From assembly GCA_030447505.1 (NCBI GenBank), contig JAUJOT010000009.1, positions 37,233 through 101,232 of the forward strand: DNA of 64,000 bases. Direction: 5' to 3'. The notes under the pieces were generated by a model, which was given only the letters and a program-made list of their open reading frames with translations, ran no database searches and was not told where the DNA came from. Position numbers and translations under genes: made by a program. Positions 7,412 to 14,803 of this stretch are shown piece after piece. Position 1 is the first letter of the stretch, and every line of letters begins with the position of its first letter. The stretch is from Solirubrobacteraceae bacterium. Lineage in GTDB: Bacteria; Actinomycetota; Thermoleophilia; Solirubrobacterales; Solirubrobacteraceae.

Positions 7412-8424
7412 ATTCCCTCGCCCGGCAGGAACTCGTTGGTGAAGGCGCGCTGCGCCGTCTGCGTGCTCGGGAGCAGGTCGTTGTCGGTCATCCACTGCGC
7501 GTAGCGCTGCCAGTCCTGCGGATCCTGAAAGCCGAACGGGCGGTCCTCGTCGGCCGGGAAGAAGACCGGGAGCGTCGCCCGGATCTGCGCGCGCTGCAGG
7601 TTGCGATCGAGGTCCGGGTTGGCCTTCACGAGCGCGTCGACGCCCGTCTCGACGTCCTTGCGCAGCGCGTCGTGACCGCGCGCGAGCGCGCGCATGAAGC
7701 GCCGCAGCAGCGGCCCGCGCGAACGCACGTCCGCCGCGCGGGCGACGACGATCAGCTCGTTGTACGTCGGCACGCCGACCTCGTCCATCCGCAGGATCAC
7801 GGGGTCCTTGTTCTGCCGGCGCAGCTCGACGCCCTCGACGTTCCAGAACATCCCGAGCACCGCGTCGACGCGCTTGGTCAACAGCGCCGGCACGAGGTTG
7901 AAGCCGACGTCGATCGCCTTGACGCGGCCGGCGTCCACGCCCGCCTGCTCGAGGATCGTCTTCAGGTACGCGTCCTGGTAGGGGATACCGGCCGTGGCGA
8001 CCTTCTTGCCCTCCAGCGCGGCAGGGCTGCGGATCGGCCTCTTCTGCAGCGAGACGATCGAGGTCAGCGGCTTCTGGACGAGCGCCCCGACCGACACGAG
8101 CTCGGCGCCCTTGGCGCGCGCGAGCAGAAGCTCCGGCTCGTAGGAGATCGCGAGGTCGGCCCTGCCCGCGGCCAGCAGCTTCAGCGGCGCCGACGGGTCC
8201 GACGGCGTGCGCGGCTTCACGTCGAGCTTCGCGGCGTCGAAATCGCCTTGTTGGATGGCCGCGTAGATCCCGGCGTGGTCGGCGTTGGGCAGGTAGTCCA
8301 GGACGAGGTCGACGCGCTCGCTGGCGCCGCCGCCGGTCGTCTCCTCTTTCTCGCCGCAGGCGGCGAGCGCGAGCGCGAGCAGCACGGCGGGCAGGACGAG
8401 CACGGGCAGGCGGCGACGGGTCAC
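7408..8424 (-). CDS. thiY: ThiY/NMT1-type lipoprotein, HMP-precursor-binding component of ABC importer
   Basis: A 338-residue extracytoplasmic solute-binding lipoprotein: basic start, hydrophobic segment and lipobox LAAC (Cys about residue 22). The mature part opens with LVLDYLPNADHAGIYAA, the NMT1/ThiY signature (PNxxHxGxY), and contains ADLAISYEPELLLA and GIPYQDAYL. Family members bind N-formyl-4-amino-5-aminomethyl-2-methylpyrimidine or related pyrimidines for thiamin salvage. GTG 8424 overlaps the stop of the permease gene (GTGA). The upstream TPP riboswitch independently supports the thiamin link. Confidence 0.88.
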   Translation of the reverse strand: MTRRRLPVLVLPAVLLALALAACGEKEETTGGGASERVDLVLDYLPNADHAGIYAAIQQGDFDAAKLDVKPRTPSDPSAPLKLLAAGRADLAISYEPELLLARAKGAELVSVGALVQKPLTSIVSLQKRPIRSPAALEGKKVATAGIPYQDAYLKTILEQAGVDAGRVKAIDVGFNLVPALLTKRVDAVLGMFWNVEGVELRRQNKDPVILRMDEVGVPTYNELIVVARAADVRSRGPLLRRFMRALARGHDALRKDVETGVDALVKANPDLDRNLQRAQIRATLPVFFPADEDRPFGFQDPQDWQRYAQWMTDNDLLPSTQTAQRAFTNEFLPGEGI

Positions 8425-9167
8425 GGAGCGCTTCCTCTCGATTGGCGGGCCCACGGCAGCAGCCGCCGCTCGACGAGCGCGAGCAGGCCGAACAGCGTGA
8501 CGGCGAACACGGACAGGATCAGCACGGCGGCGAACGCGCGCGCCGTCTCGTACTGCGGGATCGCCTTGAGCATGAGATTGCCCAGGCCGGCGTCGGAGCC
8601 GGCGAGCTCGGCGAGGACGGCGGCGATCGCCGCGACCGCGACGCTGAGCTTGGCGCCGGTCAGCACGCCCGGCAGCGCCGCCGGCGCCTCGACCATCCGG
8701 AACGTCTGCCAGCGCGACGCGCCGAACGTCCGCATCAGCTTGCGCAGGTCGGCGTCGACGCGATCGAGGGCGTCGAGCGTCGGCACGACGATCGGAAAGA
8801 AGCAGACGAGCGCCACGATCGCGAGCTTGGGCATGAGGCCGAAGCCCCACCACGCGACGAGCAGCGGCGCGACGAGCACGATCGGGATCGTCTGTGAGCC
8901 GATCAGCAGCGGGTACAGCGCGCGCCGCAGCGCGCTGCTGAAGTGGATCGCCACCGCACAGGCCAGACCGAGCACGAGCGCGACGAGCATGCCGAGCCCG
9001 ATCTCGCCCGCCGTGACCGTGAAGTTGCTCCACAGCAGAGCGCGGTCGTCGTAGAGCGCGGCGAGGACCGCGCTCGGCGCCGGCAGCACGATGTCCTCGA
9101 TGCCGCTGAACTGCGCGTAGGCCTCCCAGACGGCGCCGAGGGCGAGCAGCAGCAGGACGGCCATCAT
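8421..9167 (-). CDS. thiX: ThiX-type ABC transporter permease
   Basis: A 248-residue BPD-type inner-membrane permease with about six hydrophobic segments and the EAA loop near MRTFGASRWQTFRMVEAPAAL, which contacts the ATPase. It resembles SsuC/TauC/ThiX permeases. ATG 9167 overlaps the ThiZ stop and its own stop overlaps the ThiY start, so the three genes are translationally coupled. It would import a thiamin pyrimidine precursor together with ThiY and ThiZ. Confidence 0.88.
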   Translation of the reverse strand: MMAVLLLLALGAVWEAYAQFSGIEDIVLPAPSAVLAALYDDRALLWSNFTVTAGEIGLGMLVALVLGLACAVAIHFSSALRRALYPLLIGSQTIPIVLVAPLLVAWWGFGLMPKLAIVALVCFFPIVVPTLDALDRVDADLRKLMRTFGASRWQTFRMVEAPAALPGVLTGAKLSVAVAAIAAVLAELAGSDAGLGNLMLKAIPQYETARAFAAVLILSVFAVTLFGLLALVERRLLPWARQSRGSAP

Positions 9168-9943
9168 GCGCGCAGCTCCTGCAGCGCGCGCTCGCGCAGC
9201 GCGACGAGGCGCGGATCGGTGCGCCTGCGCGGGCGCGGCACGTCGACGTCGAGCGTCGCCACGACGCGGGCCGGCCGCGGCGAGAGGACGGCGACGCGGT
9301 CGGCGAGCACGATCGCCTCCTCGACGTCGTGCGTGACGAGCATGACGGTGCGCGGCTGTACCGCCAGCGCGCCCGCCAGCCAGTCCTGCATCTCCTGGCG
9401 CGTCAGCGCGTCGAGCGCGGCGAACGGCTCGTCGAGGCAGAGCACGGTGCGGCCCGACAGCAGCGTGCGCGCGAACGCGACGCGCTGGCGCATCCCGCCC
9501 GACAGCTCGTGCGGGCGCGCGCGCTCGAATCCCTCGAGGCCGAAGTCGCGCAGCAGGACAGACGCCTGCCTGCGGGCGGCGTCACGCGCGAGCCCGGCGA
9601 CGCGCAGCGCGAGCGCGGCATTGTCGACGGCGCTCTGCCACGGCAGCAGCAGGTCGCGCTGCGCCATCAGCGCCGCGGGAGCGGCGTCGACGGCGCCCGC
9701 GTCGGCTTCGATCAGTCCGCAGACGAGCTCGAGCAGCGTCGTCTTGCCGCAGCCGCTGGGCCCGACGACGGCGACGATCTGGCCGGCCCGGGCCTCGAGC
9801 GAGACGTCGTCGAGCGCGGTGACCGGCGCGGCGCAGCGGTGCGGCGCCGGGAACGTTTTGCAGACGCCGCGAAGCGAGACCGAACCGAGCTCGGCCCCCA
9901 CCTCCGTCGGCGCCTCCTCGGGCGCTCGAATCCGCGTCAGCAT
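9164..9943 (-). CDS. thiZ: ThiZ-type ABC transporter ATPase
   Basis: The nucleotide-binding subunit has Walker A GPSGCGKTT, Q-loop AQRDLLLPW, signature LSGGMRQR, Walker B VLCLDEPFAALD and switch histidine in THD. The start is set by the riboswitch: the in-frame ATG at 9961 is part of the conserved TAATGCC element of the TPP aptamer, while ATG 9943 has GGAGGGAG immediately upstream, within the aptamer's 3' strand. I therefore call 259 residues from 9943. First gene of the thiZXY operon on the minus strand. Confidence 0.9.
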   Translation of the reverse strand: MLTRIRAPEEAPTEVGAELGSVSLRGVCKTFPAPHRCAAPVTALDDVSLEARAGQIVAVVGPSGCGKTTLLELVCGLIEADAGAVDAAPAALMAQRDLLLPWQSAVDNAALALRVAGLARDAARRQASVLLRDFGLEGFERARPHELSGGMRQRVAFARTLLSGRTVLCLDEPFAALDALTRQEMQDWLAGALAVQPRTVMLVTHDVEEAIVLADRVAVLSPRPARVVATLDVDVPRPRRRTDPRLVALRERALQELRA

Positions 9944-9944
9944 C

Positions 9945-10036
9945 GCTCCCTCCGCGGGCATTACCCCACAGGTTCGAAGGGTCAGCGCCGCACGCGGGCG
10001 CTATCTCAGCCGGCCTCGCGCCAGCCCCCCTGGTCT
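9945..10036 (-). promoter_or_regulatory. TPP riboswitch (THI element)
   Basis: On the minus strand the conserved blocks appear in order: AGGGGGGCT near 10032, GGCTGAGATAGCG (10012-10000), a variable hairpin, ACCCTTCGAACCTG (9983-9970), then GGGTAATGCCCGCGGAGGGA ending near 9947. These are the diagnostic pyrimidine- and pyrophosphate-sensor elements of the TPP aptamer. The ThiZ Shine-Dalgarno (GGAGGGAG) lies in the closing-stem strand, four bases before ATG 9943, so ligand binding would be expected to hide the ribosome site. No separate expression platform terminator is visible. Confidence 0.95.
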
Positions 10037-10090
10037 CCGGACTTCGCCAAAGCCTACTTCCTGGCGCGAGCGACGTACCCGCCAGACCCG

Positions 10091-10711
10091 CTAGCGCAGC
10101 CGCCCGCGCACGACGTAGATCTCCTCCTCTTCGAGGTCGGGCATCCGCTCCGCCAGCAGCGGCCCGACCGATCCGCGCTCGCGCGCGATGACGTCGCCGC
10201 GCAGGCCCGCGTCCTCGAGTGCCTCGAGCGTGCGCGACACGTCGTTGACGGAGGAATGCACGAGCAGCACGGTGCCGCCGGGGTTGAGGTGCTGCGAGAC
10301 GTCGGAGCAGATGCGCTCGAGGATGCTGCGGCCGCCGGCGCCGCCCTCCCACGCGCGCGACGCGCCGCGCGTCGGGATGCGGCCGCTGGGCAGGTACGGC
10401 GGGTTCGAGACGACGATGTCGAAGCGCTGCTCGGAGACCGGCGCGAAGAGGTCGCCGTGGCGTGGAACGACGCGCACGCCGTTGATGCGCGCGTTGAGCC
10501 ACGCGGTCGCGAGCGCGCGGCGCGAGACGTCGACGACCGTGACGCGGCGCGCCCCGCCCTTCGCAGCCGAGACCGCGATCGCGCCGCTGCCCGTGCCGAG
10601 CTCGAGGACCTCCGCATCGCGCAGCCCATCCTGCTGGCGCACGACGTCGGCCAGCAGCCAGGTGTCGCTGCGCGGGCGAAACACGCCGGGTAGCGGAGTG
10701 ATGATGTGCAC
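10091..10711 (-). CDS. HemK/PrmC-like SAM-dependent methyltransferase
   Basis: A class I methyltransferase of about 206 residues. It shows FRPRSDTWLLAD at the N-terminus, motif I LELGTGSGAIAV, acidic loop VVDVSRRAL and the catalytic NPPY (VVSNPPYLP), which marks enzymes that methylate amide nitrogens or bases. The short form without an N-terminal helical domain resembles the HemK2/YfcB-like release-factor methyltransferase group and the archaeal/eukaryotic Mtq2 type. GTG 10711 gives a compact start; a GTG-type start at 10744 would add an unlikely Arg/Pro leader. The target is unknown. Confidence 0.7.
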   Translation of the reverse strand: MHIITPLPGVFRPRSDTWLLADVVRQQDGLRDAEVLELGTGSGAIAVSAAKGGARRVTVVDVSRRALATAWLNARINGVRVVPRHGDLFAPVSEQRFDIVVSNPPYLPSGRIPTRGASRAWEGGAGGRSILERICSDVSQHLNPGGTVLLVHSSVNDVSRTLEALEDAGLRGDVIARERGSVGPLLAERMPDLEEEEIYVVRGRLR

Positions 10712-10746
10712 GCGCGGCGGGTATCCCGCGCAGCGCGGTCCCAAAC

Positions 10747-11892
10747 ATGACGCTCGAGCCCACCATCGACCGCTGCGCTGCGACGCTCGGCGCCAGGCGT
10801 GCCGTCTTCGACGCTCCGCGTGCTCGTATGGTCGGCCTCGAGGAAGAGCTCATGCTGCTGGACCCGCGGACGCTCGACCTGGCGCCCTGCGCCGAGCAGG
10901 CGCTCGCCGCCCTCGCTGGCGACGCGCGCTTCAAGCCCGAGCTTCCCGCCGCGCAGATCGAGAGCGTGACCGTGCCGCGCGAGACCGCCGGCGCCGCCGC
11001 GGCACAGCTGCGCGCGGCCCGCCGCGACCTCGCCGCCACGCTCGACGGGCGCGCGGTCGCCGCGGCCGCCGGCGTGCACCCGTTCGCCGCCGCGATCGGC
11101 GAGCTCAACAGCGGCGGGCGCTACAGCGCGCTGGAGGAGGAGTACGCCAGCATCGCCCGCCGCCAGCTCGTCTTCGGCCTGCACGTCCACGTCACGCTCG
11201 GCGGGTCCGACCTCGCCGTCGTCGTCCACGACGCGCTGCGCTCCTATCTGCCGGAGCTCGCTGCGCTCGCTGCCAACGCGCCGTTCTACGAAGGCCGCGA
11301 CAGCGGGCTTGCGAGCGTACGACCGCGGATCGCGGCGATGCTCCCGCGTCAGGGGATCCCGCCTGCGCTGGGCAGCTGGTCGGCGTTCGAGCGCGCGCTG
11401 CAGTGGGGCGCGAGCGCGGGCTGCGTGCTCGACGCGCGGCGCTGGTGGTGGGAGCTGCGGCTGCACCCGACCTTCGGCACGATCGAGGTGCGCGTCGCCG
11501 ACACGCAGACGACGGTCGGCGAGACGGCCGCCTTCGCCGCGGTCGTGCACTGCCTCGTGACCTTGCTCGAGGAGCGCGCCGGCGCCGGCGAGCCGCTCGC
11601 GGTCGCGCCGACATGGCGGATCGCGGAGAACAGCTTCGTCGCCGCGCGCGACGGACTCGACGCACAGCTCGCCGACCTCGTCACGGGCGAGCGCGAGCCG
11701 GTGCGCGAGCGCCTCGAGCGGCTGCTCGACGAGCTCGCGCCGGTCGCGGCGCGGCTGGCCTGCGAGGCCGAGCTCGAACACGCGCGCGCGCTGGCGGCCG
11801 GTCCCGGCGGTGCCGCGCGCCAGCGCAGCGAGGCGGCGCGGGGCGGCCTCGACGGGCTCGTCGCGTGGCTTGCGGGTCGCCTGCTGGCGTAG
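10747..11892 (+). CDS. Carboxylate-amine ligase, YbdK/GCS2 family
   Basis: 381 residues with the GCS2 landmarks MVGLEEELMLLDP (residues 28-40), FKPELPAAQIE, GVHPFA, FGLHVHVTLG and WWELRLHPTFGTIEVRVADTQTT. Family members ligate glutamate to an amine such as cysteine (weak gamma-glutamylcysteine synthetase in YbdK; EgtA in ergothioneine synthesis is related). No egt genes are visible beside it, so I stay at family level. It is divergent from the methyltransferase gene, with only a few bases between the two regions. Confidence 0.85.
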   Translation: MTLEPTIDRCAATLGARRAVFDAPRARMVGLEEELMLLDPRTLDLAPCAEQALAALAGDARFKPELPAAQIESVTVPRETAGAAAAQLRAARRDLAATLDGRAVAAAAGVHPFAAAIGELNSGGRYSALEEEYASIARRQLVFGLHVHVTLGGSDLAVVVHDALRSYLPELAALAANAPFYEGRDSGLASVRPRIAAMLPRQGIPPALGSWSAFERALQWGASAGCVLDARRWWWELRLHPTFGTIEVRVADTQTTVGETAAFAAVVHCLVTLLEERAGAGEPLAVAPTWRIAENSFVAARDGLDAQLADLVTGEREPVRERLERLLDELAPVAARLACEAELEHARALAAGPGGAARQRSEAARGGLDGLVAWLAGRLLA

Positions 11893-11953
11893 CGCCCGGC
11901 GTCGCGTCGTAGCAGCCGTTCAGCGGGCCTCGCGAGGGGGTAGGCAAACCGCC

Positions 11954-13000
11954 GTGCTCGCTCTTCCTCAGCCGCGTGGCGAGATCAGCGCAGCGCTGCT
12001 GTCGGCCCTCGTGCAACCGGTCCACCCGCTCCAGGCGCCGCCGCTTGCGGCCCCCGCAGATCCGCTCAGCGACCAGGACCTGCAGCTGGCGCTGTACTGC
12101 TGCTATGAGCTGCACTACCGCGGTCTGCCGGGCGTCGCGCACGAGTGGGAGTGGGAGCCGACGCTGCTGGCCCTGCGCCGTGATCTCGAGGCCGCCTTCG
12201 AGGCGGCGCTCGCCGCCGCCGTCGCGCAGCCGTCCGCGCTCGACGCGCCGGAGGAGATGGACCTCGCGCTGCGTGCGATCGCGGAGGCCGACGACGGCCC
12301 GTCGCTGTCGCGCTACATCGAGCGCCAGGCGACGGCCGAGCAGCTGCTCGAGTTCGTCACGCACCGCTCGGCCTACCAGCTCAAGGAGGCCGACCCGCAC
12401 TCGTGGGCGCTGCCGCGCCTGCACGGCGAGCCGAAGGCTGCGCTCGTGCAGATCCAGGTCGACGAGTACGGAAACGGCGATGCCGGGCGCATCCACGCGC
12501 AGCTGTTCGCCGACGCGATGGACGAGCTCGGGCTCGACGCGCGCTACGGCGCCTACATCGACCACCTGCCGGGAGTGACGCTCGCGACCGTCAACCTGAT
12601 GTCGCTCTTCGGGCTGCACCGCCGCTGGCGCGGCGCGATCGTGGGGCACCTCGCGCTGTTCGAGATGGAGTCCTCGATCCCCAACCGCCGCTACGGCGAC
12701 GGACTGCGGCGTCTGGGCTACGGCGATCGCGCGACGGGGTTCTTCGACGAGCACGTCACCGCCGACGCGGTTCACGAGAACATCGCGGCGGTCGATCTGG
12801 CCGGCGGGCTTGCGCGCCAGCAGCCCGAGCTCGAGCGCGACATCCTCTGGGGCGCGGCGACGCTCGTCGCGCTCGATGCCAACCTCGCGCGCCACGTGCT
12901 CGGCGCGTGGGAGGAGGGCGTCAGCTCGCTGCGGCTGCGCCTGCCGCCCGGAGTCCGCGAGCACGCCGCGAGCGGCGAGCGCTCAGCCGCCGCGTCCTGA
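11954..13000 (+). CDS. Haem-oxygenase-like iron-containing redox enzyme
   Basis: The 348-residue product has the pattern annotated as iron-containing redox enzyme family: an N-terminal LYCCYELHYRGLPG and HEWEWEP, then VQIQVDEYGNGDAGRIHAQLFADAM, and near the C-terminus FFDEHVTADAVHENIAAVDL. Glu, His and Asp residues in these helices are the expected ligands of a di-iron or mono-iron site in the seven-helix HDO fold. Characterised HDOs carry out oxidative chemistry on amino or fatty acids, but the substrate here is unknown. GTG 11954 was chosen; upstream frame is Arg-rich shadow. Its 3' end overlaps the CDGSH gene on the opposite strand by 18 bases. Confidence 0.75.
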   Translation: MLALPQPRGEISAALLSALVQPVHPLQAPPLAAPADPLSDQDLQLALYCCYELHYRGLPGVAHEWEWEPTLLALRRDLEAAFEAALAAAVAQPSALDAPEEMDLALRAIAEADDGPSLSRYIERQATAEQLLEFVTHRSAYQLKEADPHSWALPRLHGEPKAALVQIQVDEYGNGDAGRIHAQLFADAMDELGLDARYGAYIDHLPGVTLATVNLMSLFGLHRRWRGAIVGHLALFEMESSIPNRRYGDGLRRLGYGDRATGFFDEHVTADAVHENIAAVDLAGGLARQQPELERDILWGAATLVALDANLARHVLGAWEEGVSSLRLRLPPGVREHAASGERSAAAS

Positions 13001-13201
13001 TTCGGCGCCGCTCGGCGCGCGAAAGCGCACGACCTTGTGCGAGCCGTCGCAGAACGGGCGCAGGCGCGACTTGCCGCAACGGCACAGCGCGATCGTCCCG
13101 GCACCGGCCTCGATCTCGTTTCCGTCCTGGTCCTCGAGCCGAAACGGCCCGCGCACGAGCAGCGGCCCGTCGCGGTAGCTCGTGATGCGCGCCTCGTTCA
13201 T
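12983..13201 (-). CDS. CDGSH-type [2Fe-2S] protein
   Basis: A 72-residue protein with one CDGSH finger, ALCRCGKSRLRPFCDGSHK, whose three Cys and one His ligate a redox-active 2Fe-2S cluster (mitoNEET/MiNT group). The N-terminal half, PLLVRGPFRLEDQDGNEI, is the usual short beta region found before the finger in bacterial CDGSH proteins. ATG 13201 is used. It converges and overlaps with the iron-redox-enzyme gene; these two families are often neighbours, suggesting electron delivery, which is inference here. Confidence 0.88.
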   Translation of the reverse strand: MNEARITSYRDGPLLVRGPFRLEDQDGNEIEAGAGTIALCRCGKSRLRPFCDGSHKVVRFRAPSGAESGRGG

Positions 13202-13252
13202 CGCGTCGCTGTCATCCCCCGCTCGGCCGGGGCTCATGCGGCGCGCTGATCG

Positions 13253-14677
13253 TCAGCCGGCATGGGTCGGCTGCGTCAGCGCCTTGACGAAGTCCTCGAG
13301 CTGGGCCGTCGTCCAGCACTCGAAGGCCTGGCAGTGCTGCTCGTACGTCGCGATCACCGAGTCGCCGTAGTTCCAGTACAGCCGCGGCTCGGGGTTCAGC
13401 CAGAACGTCCGTCCGGCGCGCGCCGCGACCTGGCCGAAGATGTCGGCGCGCGGGTCGCGCCCGTTCGTGCGCGCGTCGCCGAGCACGATGACGGTGGCGC
13501 GCGGGTGCAGGTCGTCCTCGACGAGCGCGCGGAACTCCGACCACACGCGCCCGTAGTCGGTGTAGCCGCTGACGTCGGCGACGCCCGCGTCGCGCGCGAT
13601 CGCCTCCGACACCGTGCGGAAGTCGCGCTCGCGGTCGAAGACGTCCGTCACCTCGCTGATGCGCTCGATGAAGACGAACGAGCGCATCTTGCGAAACGAG
13701 TCGTGCAGCGCGTGCAGCACGCTGAGGAAGAAGACCGACGCGCTCGTGACCGACGTCGACACGTCGCAGAGGACGTAGATCTCCGGCCGCCGCGGGCGGA
13801 CGGGCTTGAAGCGAAGATCGACCGGCACGCCGCCTGTCTGCAGCGAAGCGCGCATCGTGCGGCGCACGTCGACATGCGCGTGGCGGGCGTGCCCGCGCAG
13901 CTCCCGGCCCTGCGTCTTCAGCCGCCGCTTGAGCTGCGCGACGACGCGATGCACCGCGGCGAGGTCCTGCAGCGGGCCGCTCGGCAGCGCGCGATCGAGC
14001 TCGTTGAGCGGCCGTGACGGCGGCAGCTTCTCCGTGCGCTCGATCTGGCCGCGCTCGAGCTCGCGGCGCATGAGCGCCTCGAAGCGCCGCAGCGCCTCGC
14101 GCGGGACGCCGTCGCGGCGCGGGTCGCCCTGCGGCAGCTCGTGCTGCGGCTCGGCGCGCAGTCCGAGCGCGCGGCGGATGCGCTGCACGTCGACGCCGAT
14201 GACGCCCGAGCCGTCGCCCGGGCGTCCGAACGCGGCGATCGCAAGCCGCGCCAGGTCGCGCATGAGCGACTCCTCGCCGGCCTGCAGGGCGGCGGCGATC
14301 TGGCGGCGCAGCTCGTCGAGGTCGATCTCGCCGCCGACCTCGACCTCGTCCTCGCCCTCGCGGCCTGCCTGCTCGCCGCAGCGCTCGCGCACGCCCTCGC
14401 GGATCGCCGCCGCCTCGGCGGCGCGGAAGAAGAAGCGCTCGAAGACGAGCTCGAAGATGCGCCGGTCCTCCTGGGACTTCGCGAGCGTCGCCGCGAGCGC
14501 CTCGCGGAAGTCCTCGGGCTCCGTCCACGGGATCGCGGCGAGCACGGCGAAGGCGTCGAGCAGCTGCGACGTCCCGCTGTTGACGCCCTCGGCGCGCAGC
14601 TCCTCGCCGAACTCGACGAGCGCGGCGGCGAGGCCGGGGGGGGCGGCGTGGGACGTCGCGTCGCGGCTGGCGGCCAT
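13253..14677 (-). CDS. VWA domain protein, CoxE-like
   Basis: 474 residues. The C-terminal half is a von Willebrand A/CoxE domain with MIDAS motif DVSTS (residues 305-309) and a GYTDYGRVW segment; the N-terminal half is helical and charged. Proteins of this group act with a MoxR AAA+ ATPase as a chaperone pair for cofactor insertion or complex assembly, as in CO dehydrogenase maturation. A moxR gene lies 2.4 kb away on the same strand but is frameshifted, and the two are separated by an opposite-strand gene. The target is unknown; no molybdenum hydroxylase gene is in the window. Confidence 0.82.
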   Translation of the reverse strand: MAASRDATSHAAPPGLAAALVEFGEELRAEGVNSGTSQLLDAFAVLAAIPWTEPEDFREALAATLAKSQEDRRIFELVFERFFFRAAEAAAIREGVRERCGEQAGREGEDEVEVGGEIDLDELRRQIAAALQAGEESLMRDLARLAIAAFGRPGDGSGVIGVDVQRIRRALGLRAEPQHELPQGDPRRDGVPREALRRFEALMRRELERGQIERTEKLPPSRPLNELDRALPSGPLQDLAAVHRVVAQLKRRLKTQGRELRGHARHAHVDVRRTMRASLQTGGVPVDLRFKPVRPRRPEIYVLCDVSTSVTSASVFFLSVLHALHDSFRKMRSFVFIERISEVTDVFDRERDFRTVSEAIARDAGVADVSGYTDYGRVWSEFRALVEDDLHPRATVIVLGDARTNGRDPRADIFGQVAARAGRTFWLNPEPRLYWNYGDSVIATYEQHCQAFECWTTAQLEDFVKALTQPTHAG

Positions 14678-14803
14678 CGCGACCGATCATAGGTCTCGTC
14701 GTCGGCTTTGACGGCGCCGTGCCGCGGCCATCGAAGCCGCGATCGCGAGCGGCAATCCAGCGATCGATCCGATCGCGACGCCCGCGGGTGGTAGCGTCGG
14801 CGT

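Noticed and set aside
9944-9961. ATG 9961 as ThiZ start
   Set aside because: This ATG is the conserved TAATGCC of the TPP aptamer; ATG 9943 has the Shine-Dalgarno.
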